Positions 25,460-36,352 are shown, numbered from the stretch's first letter. The stretch: 64,000 nt of DNA from Spisula solida (GCA_947247005.1 OX365949.1:8442001-8506000); one strand, 5' to 3'. The notes: generated by a model from the sequence alone, not told the origin. Program-made: numbers and translations.

Positions 25460-25608
25460 TATATAGGAGAGATCATGTTTTTATACAGAGGTATTCATAT
25501 GCATACGTGCCCATCAGTTAGCTAGGTTTTATTGTTTATTCATCCAACAGATTGCCGGTGGTCACTTTGCATATGAATACGAAATATGTAGTTGATCTCC
25601 CCTATATA
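25460..25608. mobile_element. ~150 bp palindromic MITE
   Basis: Ends TATATAGGAGAGATCA (25460-25475) and TGATCTCCCCTATATA (25593-25608) are inverted with one mismatch. Inner ATTCATATGCATA / GCATATGAAT extend the palindrome. Non-coding. Confidence 0.7.
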
Positions 25609-25764
25609 GATAATCATATATTATTATGTACGTAGGCTTACAGTACATGTAGGCTTTGTAGAAAAATATAGTATTGGTGTTTTTTTAAACAACAGGTTTT
25701 CCTGAGTATCTTTCACATTTGATCCCCAAACATGATAATATACTAGCTAGTAGACTACATCTAT

Positions 25765-25963
25765 CACAGAAATGGTAAACCTGATATTTTCATGTATAAT
25801 GTACATGTGTAGGTGATCCAAAACACTATACAAGTGTAGACATTTCCAAGACCCGAGCGTTACTGATCAGAACTTTAAGAGATTATAGAATCTGAAAGTG
25901 CTGGTCAGTATCGGAGTCTTGGATAGTGTTTTGGACTGTAAATAAAAATATCAGGTTCCTGTG
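25765..25963. mobile_element. ~200 bp imperfect palindromic MITE
   Basis: The left arm has CCTGATATTTTCATGT, GATCCAAAACACTAT and CCAAGACCCGAG. The right arm carries the inverted counterparts CTCGGAGTCTTGG-like, ATAGTGTTTTGGA and AAATATCAGG. No ORF. Confidence 0.6.
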
Positions 25964-26640
25964 ACTAGATCTACAAGCAAAAAGGAGAAATTAACTAATT
26001 TACTTACTCAGATATGGGTTACAGCAGGCCCTCTAGAATTTTTAGTTTAAACTGCATGACAAAAACGATCATATTCAAATAGTTCAAATCAGCCCAATCT
26101 GGATTGGACGAAAATGTCATTTTTTTGGCAATTTAGAACACAATAATATGGATATATATATTGATCTATGCACATTTACAACAAGTTATGTCTTTCCCAA
26201 TGTTTATCACGATATTTAACCACTAGTATGCTAGCATGAGCTTGACAAAGTTGATAAACAATATTAGGTTTCTGAAAAATCGAATTTATGATAGGCACTA
26301 CCTAAATGTTATATAATGCTACACATTTAATTATTTATTATTTATTATGAACTGTATTGCGAGGTTATACATAATTAGCTGGTGAATTTAGGCACAGTGT
26401 GGCGGAAATATAATTAAAATTACATATAATATGTATTCTCAACAGTTCTAAATTTCCTGCGTTGCAGGCCTACATGCATAGAGCGCGTCTATTTGTTTCT
26501 AACTTTAATATCGTTATTTAAAAAGTGTTTGTTTTCAGTGTTTATGCTACGAATTTTATTTATACTTTGTCACATATGTTAAATTTTGTATATGATAGTA
26601 TATGATAGATATCAAATTATAATTGACACCCTTCCATTAC
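25964..26640. other. Intergenic, nothing recognised
   Basis: AT-rich, no convincing ORF or repeat. Confidence 0.35.
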
Positions 26641-27655
26641 CTCATACCGGGTAAGTCGCCTCAGAAGGAACCCCGAATACCATACCAATAACGTTCAGCA
26701 CAGCATGTATACTGGCTCGTGGTATTATGTTGTCCTTACGAAGCGAGTAACCCCATACCATGAGGTTACATGGTAAATATCAAGCGAGTAACCTCATACC
26801 ATATGGTAACATGGTATTACCATGTCTCTTTTCGAGCCGCGTAACCCGACAACTTAAGACCCTCTTCAAGCGTGTAACCTCAAACGTATCGGGTGGGGTT
26901 GGGGCAAGTTGTTACACTAGCCACGAGACAAGTTGTTACATTGGTGAAATATGTTTTTCGTCAACCTTACCTGTTTCACATGTACTATGTGTTAACTTTG
27001 GTTGCGAGGGATCTTAAATGAACTTATTTAATGTTTCACAGGCGTGTAAGATTGACATTCTAAAAGAGCTCAATATACTATACATGCATACATATTATTT
27101 GAGTGAATCAGTAAATATCTCGCCAAAAATCTATATTATCACATAGAATTTAAATTACAATGGTCTTCCATGTGAGAACAAATGACTTAACAATGTTCCA
27201 CAACACGTGTGATAAAAAATGCGTGACGTCACCAGCTTTTTGGCGCGAAAACGTAACGTCGTCGGCTTAAATTCGTTATTTCTGACGTTGTTTCGACTCG
27301 GTTACTACGGTAATGTGATAAACAAAATCCGCCATTCGTTGTCTTTAGGATAAGAGAGTAGAGTACAAAATATTAATATTTTGATAAAAACTGAACTTCA
27401 CCATTGATATTACTCGTAACAACTTGCCCCAGGCAATGTAACGACTTGCCCCAATAGCGGGGTAAGTTGTTACATTTTATCAATGCCGTACAAATCCCTA
27501 TTTTAATAGATATATTCAGGATTTTAGACATTATCCTACATTGTTGTAACCAGAAAAGATCAACCATTCACGTGGTACTTGTTTGAACGTATTATTCAAA
27601 TTAATGAAGGCAGTATTCCCAAATGTGTGTAAAGTGTAACAACTATCCCCGGTCT
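26641..27655. repeat. Cluster of GTAACAACTTGCCCC and GTAACCYCATACC motifs
   Basis: GTAACAACTTGCCCC or close variants occur at 27416-27430, 27438-27452 and 27636-27650, and inverted at 26901-26915, 26927-26939 and 27459-27473. GTAACCCCATACC / GTAACCTCATACC / CATGGTAT variants crowd 26690-26830. No ORF explains this. It could be a decayed palindromic element or a protein-binding array. Confidence 0.55.
27200..27340. promoter_or_regulatory. Candidate promoter: E-box, CRE, E2F and YY1-like sites
   Basis: Within 140 bp: CACGTG (about 27205), TGACGTCA (27224-27231, full CRE), TTTGGCGCGAAA (27239-27250, palindromic E2F-type site) and ATCCGCCATT (27327-27336, inverted YY1-type motif). Such clustering is typical of animal core promoters. 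The nearest downstream gene is FAM167 (30701), which needs an upstream non-coding exon; linkage to it is not shown. Confidence 0.4.
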
Positions 27656-28045
27656 CCCCTACCGGATATCCGGATGACATCGGGTATTCGAACGATACCG
27701 GGTATTGTAATTATACCGTACATTCGGACGATACAGGGTATTGGAATTATACCGTATAGTCGAACGATACCGGGTATTGTAATTATACGATATATTCGAA
27801 CGATACCGGATATTGCAATTACACCGTATATTCGAACGATACCGGGTATTGCAATTACACCGTATATTCGAACGATACCGGGAATTGTAATTATACCGTA
27901 TAAATGAACGATATCGGGTATTGGAATTATACCATATATTCGAACGACACCGGGTATTGCAATTATACCGCATATTCGAACGATACCGGGTATTGGAATT
28001 ATACCGGTACATTCTGATGATACCGTGTACTCGGATGAGTTCAAT
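27656..28045. repeat. 36 bp minisatellite, ~10 copies
   Basis: The unit is GAACGATACCGGGTATTG followed by TAATTATACCGTATATTC. Because 36 is divisible by three and the unit lacks stops in several frames, it creates repeat ORFs on both strands (for example 27643-28098 minus). They are probably not genes. Confidence 0.95.
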
Positions 28046-29570
28046 TTTATCCTCCGAGCATGTAAACTGATGAATGATCCGTAACATAAATGATTCAAAA
28101 CCCATAAAATAGATAAATATATCTCAAAATGTTATGAAAATGTCTAACATCTTCATTATTAATCATAATTATTCATGGATATTTCTGTACTGTCGTCTGA
28201 TGATACACAGCGTATGGATATGTTTGACTTGTAAAGTTTTGAATTAATCGCCAACAAATAGTTTACACTCGTCACCTCTTCCCATCATAATTACATCTGT
28301 CACAATCAAGATGGCGCTGGATCTCGTCTGCCTCTCTAAATTCTTCTGTGAAGACATTTTCTATTTTCATCAGTACTCGCAATGACTGGTACAAATTCTT
28401 GATATAAATAGACGTAATATAACAACACTATTACAAGCACATCCATTAGATAGCAAAACATTTTACATCACACGTATATTCTATATTGGGATTGAAGCCC
28501 CGTTGGGACAATGAAGCGTAAAACCTACGCATGTTCTTTTATACTAGTACAGTTAAACCTCTCTGACAAATTACCTAATAAACAATATCACCTCAATAAT
28601 AAAAACTTCTCAGTAATAAGACCATCTCAATCAAACGACCTTGTGTCATTTTACTAATTTCTCCTTTAAAGCTATGGCAAGCATGTTAAAAAGAGTCAAT
28701 TAACGTGCTAGTAGCAGATAGCAATGCTGTTTTGGGTTTGAAAATGGGTTACAATATTATCTTCCACATGTGGAGTAGTTGCCTATAAAGTGCTTGATGG
28801 ATGAATAATATGAATTTTAAATCCAAGGCAACTATGCACATACGCGGTATTAGGCCGTCTGGTCTGACATACATAATAAATGACATTTATTAAGTAAACT
28901 GATGAAAAGCGGCTTTAAACACTTTTAAAACTTCGTCATAGCCGGTAAAATTGCAAATTGCCGTTCCTGATTAATCTTCTAGTATTTACGTCTCACATAT
29001 GTGTGTTGTTCAAGATTTTACACGTCATTCATACGTACAATTAGATGTAAATGTATTTAACTAACACCAAAACTCCATTACAGAGATAAATTCTTAGAGA
29101 ATCAATAACGTGAAGTATATTTGCTTCCGGCAACCAAACAAAGAGAGAGTGCTTGTAAAATGTCAAACCGCACTTCTTCCAGGAAACACTTCAAATTGTG
29201 TCCTATTTAAAAGGCTCTGTATCAAGGAAGTTCTGATTGCCTCCAATGTGTTAAACCAGTGCATTTTCAAACAATTATGTCAGATTTCTTCATTTTGGTA
29301 TTTCCATGGCTGTCTTTTCTGCTCATCCCATGTTAATCCCATATCTTTCAACTTCCCGTCTACCACATTCTCCTTCATGCTTCATTTGGTCTTCCTGTCT
29401 TTTTCTATGTGTGTTTACTGTAAAATGATAACATCTAATTTTCTCGGTGAATACATTTCGTGTGTCGTGGTAAAAATGAAATTCGTGGGATCAAATTGTC
29501 GTGGATTATGAAATGGAATAGTAACCACGTGTTCCGTGTATTGCATATCCATTGGAACGTTGGGTACTTG
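28046..29570. other. Intergenic; CAAGATGGCG start-like motif at 28307
   Basis: CAAGATGGCG (28307-28316) fits a YY1-type transcription/translation start motif and opens a 24-codon ORF. It could mark a 5' exon, but no donor or downstream partner was established. The 133-codon ORF at 29110-29511 has no recognisable domain. Confidence 0.3.
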
Positions 29571-29695
29571 TATACGGAATCCTGTTAGGGCCATCGCCTT
29601 CAACTGTCGTATTCTAGTATTATCATCGTTCAGTCGTGTATCGCGTTCCAAGTCAACACGGTTGAAGGCGATCACCCGTACGGGATTTCCGTATA
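29571..29695. mobile_element. 125 bp palindromic MITE-like sequence
   Basis: Arms at 29571-29604 and 29661-29695 both begin TATACGGAA from the outside and share ATCGCCTTCAAC at the inner end. The minus-strand ORF at 29415-29837 runs through it and has no recognisable domain. Confidence 0.6.
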
Positions 29696-30658
29696 ATAGT
29701 AAACGAAAATTAAACCACGCGAATGCTAATAACTTTACTGTTCGTCGCTTTAAGTGACTGCAAACAATAAATACGTGTCTATCATCCGCATTGAAATATC
29801 TCAAGAGGAGAGAATCGTTCGTCAATTTGTCTAACATTATTTGTTTTCTTTATCTTGTCATCCTGTGAAATCTGCAGGAAGTATCCGAGATATACAGGCA
29901 TGGCAGTGTCAAAATGACATTAATACGGAAGAATAATGAATGTTATTCGTTATTTTGACTCTTACGCAATGCGAAATCTGTTTAAATGGTATTTACGCGT
30001 GTGTGAATGTTATTATTGTCACACCTGATCTCCTGCTAAACGTAGCTACCTGCCTTAAACAGTTAAATATGAATCAGTTTTAAAGTTTTATGTTAAATTA
30101 ATCTGCACAAGAAGTACCAATCTAAAATGTACTTTCAGAACCGACTACATTTAGCCCAATCGCCATCAGTGAGTCGCATGTGGTCAGTTTTTTATGACCA
30201 GACCTTCCTTGTTCCAATGGTACATTTGAAGTTTGTGTAGCTTGTGATACAAAATCATAACCAATATAAACGTATAACAAACACAGATTGTGTTGTAAAT
30301 GGGATTTTAATAAAGCCAGTAAAAACACATATTTGTAATGTAACATATATACAAGCAAAGATATAACCAGTTAAAAACATTATCATAACATCATACAAGT
30401 CAAGTATCAATTTTGTATTATCTGGGCACCAACAATATGTACATCAGCGTCAATGGCAGCCATAGCACATTGGCTTTTGACCCTCTTTATACACACCTGT
30501 GTTAAGTGTGTATTTCTTGCTAAGAGAAATTAAGCAGGGGACATAGGGAGTCGAACTCAGCGGGACCTCTCGATCCCATAGCACGTGTCAAACCAGTTTG
30601 GACCACAGCTTTATACACGTCCAACCTGCTTAAACCATTAGCTCGATGTATTAAAATG
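29696..30658. other. Upstream flank of FAM167; reverse tRNA-like piece at 30540
   Basis: At 30540-30600 the minus strand carries a decayed tRNA-like B box (GAGTTCGACTCC). Otherwise nothing recognised. Confidence 0.35.
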
Positions 30659-30700
30659 TTCTGTTTCTGTCGTTGTAGATTTGCTCCGCATGTGTTCTAT

Positions 30701-31204
30701 ATGTCTTCACATGAGGTGATAGACCTGACTTCTGATATTGGACGTGTTTCACTAGATAAGGATACCAAAATGAGAGAGTACAGACGACCTACCTTGTGTG
30801 TTATAGACGAAAATGGCATTGAAATCACGCAAAATGACAAAAGTGACGAACCAAACGGAAGTGAGCCCAGCGTTCTTGCAAATGACGTTCAGATCTCGTT
30901 TCCTGACTTCTTGTCGCGAGATTTCAATTCAAATGTGACTAAAGTGGAGAATTCCAATTTGCTGTCTCCTTGTGAAGATAAAGACTTAGATTTAAATGAA
31001 TTAAAAGCAACAACTGCTAGACTAAAGTTAAGCACTCGGAGACAAAGTACCGTTGCTTGGCAACAGAAACATTTTAATGAAACGAGTAATCCTGTGATAC
31101 CGAAATTGGACATTGGTAAAATGGAACATTGTAAAGATGATTGCTTTACTGAAGAAAGAAAAAATCGGATAAATGAAGCATTGGCCTGGTTGCGAACAGA
31201 ACTG
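30701..31204 (+). CDS. FAM167 coding exon 1
   Basis: 168 codons from ATG at 30701 to the donor CTG|GTAAGC at 31205, phase 0. The exon itself begins at 30679 after the acceptor. A second donor, GAG|GTAAGA at 31295, is also in phase 0 and would add 30 codons. Confidence 0.8.
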
Positions 31205-32314
31205 GTAAGCATAAATCAAATAAACATTTTCGATTTGTATGCCTTTATTTATCCTCGCCAATCGATATCCATATGGACGTGGCCCCAAGAAGAGGTAAGA
31301 CACATTAGTTTTTTGGGGAAAGGTGCATGATACAGAAGACGTCCCAGTTCCAGAAGCATCACTGGCTCTTTTATGTACCTTAAGTTATGTAAAACATCAT
31401 ACACGGGACCTCGGTTTTTAGAGTCTCGTCCGAAAGACTGAACAGTAAGACATTGGTTTGTGTTGTTTATTTTCAGCAACAAATGCGTCAAGAAGACGAA
31501 GTATTAGCTAGAAAAGTGTTATCTATCCGTCATGACATACATAGACTTACGTTATTCCCAAAATAACTAATGTGTCTTACCTCTTCTTGGGGCCTCGTCC
31601 ATATGGATATCGATTGGCGAGGATAAATAAAGGCATACATAATCACGTGGCAAAATTCACACTCAACCATATGGTCCTATTTGGGGGTCTTATTGTGTTA
31701 GCTAGTTTATTACTGGCCTACTGGTTGACAATAATTGACAAGTGGGAAGTGAATGTGCCTCGCAGATAATGAAGTTTCTTATAAGCTGAATAGGTCATTT
31801 AGTTTAGTTTATACTCATTTATATAAGGTCGATTGTGAAACAATTTTTCTAACTTATAATAATCACGACACCTCGTTCCTGATGTTATCCATCGCCACGA
31901 GGGTATGAGAGAAGAGAAGCCAGTTTTCATATGCAGAGCGTCTAACAACCGAATTGCTAGTATTGACCCTTTAAACAGGGATGACTCTCTGTTAAAAATA
32001 AACAATTTTCTTCACTTTTATATTTCTTAAATTATGTTCGCATTGTTTATTTTCAGCAACAAATGCGTCAAGAAGACGAAGTATTAGCTAGAAAATTATT
32101 ATCTATCCGTCATGAAATACATAGACTTAAATTAGAGAGAAGTTGTGAGGAACATCAAGAAATGTTGGAAGACGTAACCATGGATATAGAAGAGAATAAT
32201 GAACTATGTGGTATATCAGATTTCCCACTGACAGACTCTGTACATGATACCCCACTTAGACATCTAGGTGTCACCAGGATGCATCTAAGTGCAAGACGCT
32301 TCTCCACGTGTTGA
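30701..32314 (+). CDS. FAM167 family protein, two coding exons
   Basis: Coding sequence 30701-31204 joined to 32057-32314 (254 codons including the stop), phase 0 at the junction. FAM167A/B are small vertebrate proteins of poorly defined function. Family hallmarks seen: the LKATTARLKLSTRR block and WQ about residues 98-120; INEALAWLRTELQQMRQEDE across the splice junction; a basic coiled-coil-like LARKLLSIRHEIHRLKLE; and the C-terminus VTRMHLSARRFSTC, close to the vertebrate ending RRFS.C. The start MSSHEVIDL is chosen because a strong acceptor (TCTGTTTCTGTCGTTGTAG, ending 30678) lies 22 bases upstream, so the longer upstream reading is intronic and a 5' non-coding exon is implied. The intron carries a partial copy of exon 2 and a SINE. 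A hAT-type MITE sits directly at the stop codon. Confidence 0.85.
31238..31637. repeat. 80 bp inverted repeat enclosing a copy of FAM167 exon 2
   Basis: Arm 1 (31238-31317) and arm 2 (31558-31637) are inverted copies with about three mismatches over 80 bp, both including CCTCGCCAATCGATATCC and AAGAGGTAAGACACATTAG. The 240 bp between them contains the duplicated exon 2 start. No target-site duplication is evident. It could be a foldback/MITE-type element that picked up host exon sequence, or a local rearrangement. Confidence 0.85.
31463..31566 (+). pseudogene. Partial duplicate of FAM167 exon 2 with its acceptor
   Basis: 31463-31546 copies 32043-32126, including the acceptor TTGTTTATTTTCAG. 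From 31477 it encodes QQMRQEDEVLARKVLSIRHD then IHRLTLFPK and stops at 31564-31566. Compared with the true exon it has L to V and E to D, both conservative. If used as a terminal exon it would give a FAM167 form lacking the conserved C-terminus. No evidence of use; it may be inert. Confidence 0.7.
31801..31968 (-). mobile_element. SINE, 5'-truncated copy in the FAM167 intron
   Basis: On the minus strand it matches the body and tail of the SINE at 54123-54388: TTAGACGCTC.GCAT, ACTGGCTTCTCTTCTCTCAT, CCTCGTGG.GAT and a final ATAAAT.AGTATAAAC. The tRNA-like head is missing. Confidence 0.7.
32057..32314 (+). CDS. FAM167 coding exon 2 (terminal)
   Basis: Acceptor TTGTTTATTTTCAG ends at 32056; 85 codons then TGA at 32312-32314. 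Encodes the helical QQMRQEDE...HRLKLE segment and the conserved ARRFSTC end. Confidence 0.85.
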   Translation, partial: QQMRQEDEVLARKLLSIRHEIHRLKLERSCEEHQEMLEDVTMDIEENNELCGISDFPLTDSVHDTPLRHLGVTRMHLSARRFSTC

Positions 32315-32317
32315 AAG

Positions 32318-32449
32318 CACAGTTAACTGTAACGTTATCATAGATAAAGAGTAAAAAGAAAAAACAATATTGTTTTTGTAAAATTTACATTTTATTTGCT
32401 CTATAAATCTTACAATTTTTACTCTTAATCAATGATACAGTTACCTGTG
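32318..32449. mobile_element. hAT-type MITE at the FAM167 stop codon
   Basis: 132 bp with inverted ends: left CACAGTTAACTGTAACG, right (reversed) CACAGGTAACTGTATC; inner GATAAAGAGTAAAAA pairs with TTTTTACTCTTAATC. An exact 8 bp duplication GTTGAAAG flanks it at 32310-32317 and 32450-32457. The left copy contains the FAM167 TGA. 8 bp duplications and CA-starting ends fit hAT elements. A relative is at 42027-42187. Confidence 0.75.
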
Positions 32450-32462
32450 GTTGAAAGTACAG

Positions 32463-32716
32463 TAGGCCTAAAGCCTCTTTGTACCATACATATTTACGGT
32501 GGAAAACGTGCAATAACTGAAATTAGTGCGTTGGCAGTTACTGCAATATGGCGTTGTGTGTGACGTTTTACCAACATACTCGTATACACCACTCCCATCG
32601 TTGAACTTCTTGTATGGAACCCCCAGTCAACTGAATAAGTTTAATTCCGTCTATCTTCATGGTTGCTCTTTGAGTCGTTGAACGCTGGCCTTCTTATTGA
32701 GTCGGTCTGAACATTC
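32463..32716. other. FAM167 downstream flank
   Basis: Likely holds the displaced 3' untranslated region. No AATAAA could be assigned with confidence. Confidence 0.3.
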
Positions 32717-32832
32717 AGCTGGAATAAAGGGGACACCAGTTGGAATAAAGGGGACAAAAGCTGGAATAAAGGGGACACCAGCTGGAAAAAGGGGGCACCA
32801 GTGGTAATAAAGGGGACACCAGCTGGAATAGA
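32717..32832. repeat. 21 bp minisatellite, 5-6 copies
   Basis: The unit is AGCTGGAATAAAGGGGACAC plus C. Some units carry TGGTAATAAAGG or GGAAAAAGGGGGC variants. Every AATAAA-bearing unit contains a polyadenylation-signal-like hexamer about 400 bp after the FAM167 stop. Confidence 0.9.
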
Positions 32833-34287
32833 CTTGAACATACATGGTGTTAGAGAATATCTTATTATTCGAGATGGGTTTTAAGTAAGGTCTAAGGTAA
32901 CTGTAGTTTATGAAAACCCGGTGAAACTGTGGTAGCATGGAGAATAAGTCTACCAGTGACTGCTGTTGGAGTTGGGTTATAAACGGTGTGCAGCATTAGG
33001 CTCAGGATAATACGGGTAGACATTAATTAATATATTCCTTTTATAACAACATGTCGAATATTGTCATATTTCTCGTTATATCTGAGAAACTTCGACGTCA
33101 TATATAATTGTAGTGATAATGCTCTGTGTGAAGGGATTGTTGTAAGTTCTAACACAACCAGTAGTTTTAGCTATATACACACTGAGGAAACCAAGCCGTG
33201 CTAAAATTACCGATAAAACAAAGGTACATATTCATTATTTCTTAATCATCGTACACATATGTTGTATACATGTACACGTTTAGTTTGGTACTTGATAATT
33301 TAGTAAAATTAGTTAAAAGCTAATCGAATTCGAATTTTGACTCATTTGTTCGAGAAATAAGAAAGGAGAAATCGAAGGATTTTTGTGTTATACTACCGAC
33401 ACTAAAACTATGCCGTGCAATAATCTACAGCACCGACACCATCATGTGTACATCGTATAGATGAGACTGACATTTACGAGAATAGGCCCATATCTCCCGA
33501 AGCATCTCAATCTGAACAAGACATCTCATCTCAAATATTGACATGTGTTTTCATGTTAATTTCCATGGGGAAATGTTAATTTGAGTTTATTATAGTAAAA
33601 TTTCTAGAGCTGGAGCTTCAGATTTATCTCTAATTCCGACTCTGATTTTAGCAAAATCTCAAATTGAGAGTCCCGAGATGGGGACCTGGAAGAATTACTG
33701 GCAAATTAATTGTTTGTTTTCGTCATTCACACATTTCATCAGAAATAGATAAAATCATAGAATATATAATATCTTTATGTACATTTTGTATATTCTTCTC
33801 TGAAATTATATATTATAGAAAATTGAACCAGTACGTGTTGTAATTTTTCCTTGGTGTTGCAAAAGATCATGGTGTTGCAACGCCCAGATGTCGTTATCTT
33901 TGAAAACAAAACTACAATATGACAAATGTGGAAAGCAGCATTCGGTAGAAACAGAGCAGCACAAGATGCACAAAGACGCAAAACAAGAAAATAAAACATA
34001 ACAGATTATACAAGTACAAGCGTCAAGGACAAGTATCAGATGGAATATAAACAGTGTTTCCCCTAGTAAACAACTGTAATTTAGGGGTTTTACTTTTTAG
34101 ACTCAAGTTTAGTTGCGTTTGCTGTTTTTATAGGAAAATTAGTCTATTTTTCTCAGAACGCTGTTCAAATCGAAATTTTTGCTTGAAATTGTGGGGAAAA
34201 TTTATGATTTTCAATTGGGTGCATAGCCCATAAACGCTTATAAAATCATCCAAAAACACTGATAAACATGAGGCTGTACAGCAACAA
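32833..34287. other. Intergenic, nothing recognised
   Basis: AT-rich. ORFs below 100 codons lack domains. Confidence 0.35.
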
Positions 34288-35000
34288 AACTTCTACACCC
34301 TACTCAAGCAGTATCAGTCAAATATAACCAACATCTACACCCTACCCATGCAGTATCAGTCAAATATAACCAACATCTAAACCCTACTCAAGCAGTATCA
34401 GTCCAATATAACCAATATCTACACCCTACCCATGCAGTATCAGTCAAATATAACCAACATCTAAACCCTGCTCAAGCAGTATCAGTCAAATATAACCAAC
34501 ATCTAAACCCTACTCAAGCAGTATCAGTCCAATATAACCAACATCTACGTCCTACTCAATCAGTATCAGTCCAATATAACCAATATCTACACCCTACTCA
34601 AGCAGTATCAGTCAAATATAACCAACATCTACACCCTACTCAAGCAGCATCAGTCTAATATAACCAACATCTACACCCTACTAAAACAGTATCAGTCCAA
34701 TATAACCAACATCTACACCCTACTCAAGCAGTATCAGTCCAATATAACCAACATCTACGCCCTGCTCAAGCACTATCAGTCCAATATAACCAACATCTAC
34801 ACCCTACTCAAGCAGTATCAGTCCAATATAACCAACATCTACGCCCTGCTCAAGCACTATCAGTCCAATATAACCAACATCTACACCCTACTCAAGCAGT
34901 ATCAGTCCAATATAACCAACATCTACACCCTACTCAAGCAGTATCAGTCAAATATAACCAACATCTACACCCTACTCAAGCAGTATCAGTCAAATATAAC
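34288..35000. repeat. 42 bp minisatellite, ~17 copies
   Basis: The unit is AACATCTACACCCTACTCAA followed by GCAGTATCAGTCCAATATAA and CC. Variants (CCATGCAG, ACGCCCTGCTCAAGCAC) recur in a pattern that suggests duplication of multi-unit blocks. Confidence 0.95.
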
Positions 35001-36352
35001 TAGAGTGGCAGAAGACAACATCGGACGACGATCGGATCAGAATTGTAATGGTTAGGTCCTCAAAACCCATATTTGAACCAAACTCGGATCCAAAGAACGC
35101 CACACAAAGTCATATCCAACGGAAAATGTGCAAATTCCATAGTAAAAACAAAAAAGCATAAGTATGAAGTACATCAAAGTAACAAGGATACACACTGTCA
35201 TTGAAATTAATAGTTAACAAAATGGTGAGGCAAAGTGACAAAACTATTTTTTATAATTTTGCTTATTCTCTTTCAACTATAAACTGAACTATACACAAAT
35301 ACGAAAGCTGTAACAGTTGACTAAAGTGCTTTAATCTTCGTACGGTCATTGCCAACAGTTTCTGTCACTACATGTATGGGCTTAAATGCCATACGGCGCA
35401 CCAAACCTCACACTCCGGACAACCTTACGGAACATGATGTCATAATATCACTTATTATAATACATTTACGAGGGCTAATTAAAAAGTATTAATCAGTGGC
35501 CAATAATACGTTTAGTATTCAATTAAAGTGTATAAAAGTGGACATTTTCTGAAATATATAACCTTTGCCTAGCTAACCAATAACACAATATAGCAATCAG
35601 TAAAATGTCCATTCACCCATATGACATTGAACCAATAGGGGTATGAAACACTGGAATGGCGAGAAAATAAGGTATATTAGTAGACGTAAGGGTTGATATT
35701 AATGGTCATAATTTCTATAATTTTTATCCGATTGATTTGAAAGTTGCATATTTAATGCACCGTATACTTGTGTAACCACTGCTGAATTAACATTATTGTT
35801 TGGACAGTCTTAATGGATTTAGTTGTACAAGGAATCTGCCATGTTCGAAACACTCCAAAAACTGCAATTTGCTGGGACTATACCCTATACGTTGTTGCTG
35901 CATTGTACTGCTGTATGTCTTAAGTGGGAAAGCCAAGCATGTAGCTTTTTACCCATTTATATATGTAACTATCTTTCACATGATAAATATGTCCTGAATT
36001 ATTCATTATTTGTTCTTTACAACAGTCAAAAGAACATGATCACGTGACCAAAAACTACGTATTTTAGATTTATGTCGTCATATCCCTAATACAATATTAC
36101 AGAAAACAAAAATAAAAACACATGATAGTAAATTTTTATAAGAAGAATTACATGAAATTGTATGTTTATCATAAATATGGGGAATAACATTACCCCACCC
36201 ACTTTTTTAAAGTTGGGCTCGAACATAAAATTTTGTTGTAAAAAATAAAATTGAGGTAAAAATGATTAAAATCGCCCGACGAATGAAACTACATATAATA
36301 ATCTAGAAAAATTGACATATTAAGAATTAATTAGTGTTTATTTACCTAGTAT
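35001..36352. other. Intergenic, nothing recognised
   Basis: No gene or repeat structure recognised; two short overlapping ORFs at 35800-36047 look fortuitous. Confidence 0.35.

Larger units (their letters stand above)
31205..32056 (+). other. FAM167 intron with inverted repeat, exon copy and SINE
   Basis: 852 bp. It holds, in order: inverted-repeat arm 31238-31317, a partial exon 2 copy with acceptor 31463-31546, the second arm 31558-31637, and a reverse SINE 31801-31968. It ends TTGTTTATTTTCAG. Confidence 0.8.

Noticed and set aside
27643..28105. 148-151 codon minus-strand ORFs
   Set aside because: Translations of the 36 bp array in two frames, without any non-repeat domain.
29415..29837. 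140-codon minus-strand ORF as a gene
   Set aside because: It runs through a palindromic MITE-like sequence, has an antisense ORF over the same bases and no recognisable domain.
31028..31330. ORFs reading through the FAM167 donor and the antisense ORFs here
   Set aside because: The donor at 31205 and exon 2 at 32057 restore the conserved family sequence; the antisense readings are shadows, partly of the inverted repeat.
34288..35000. CRISPR-like regular repeats (also the 36, 42 and 56 bp arrays)
   Set aside because: Units are contiguous or near-identical throughout with no unique spacers, and the DNA is plainly eukaryotic.
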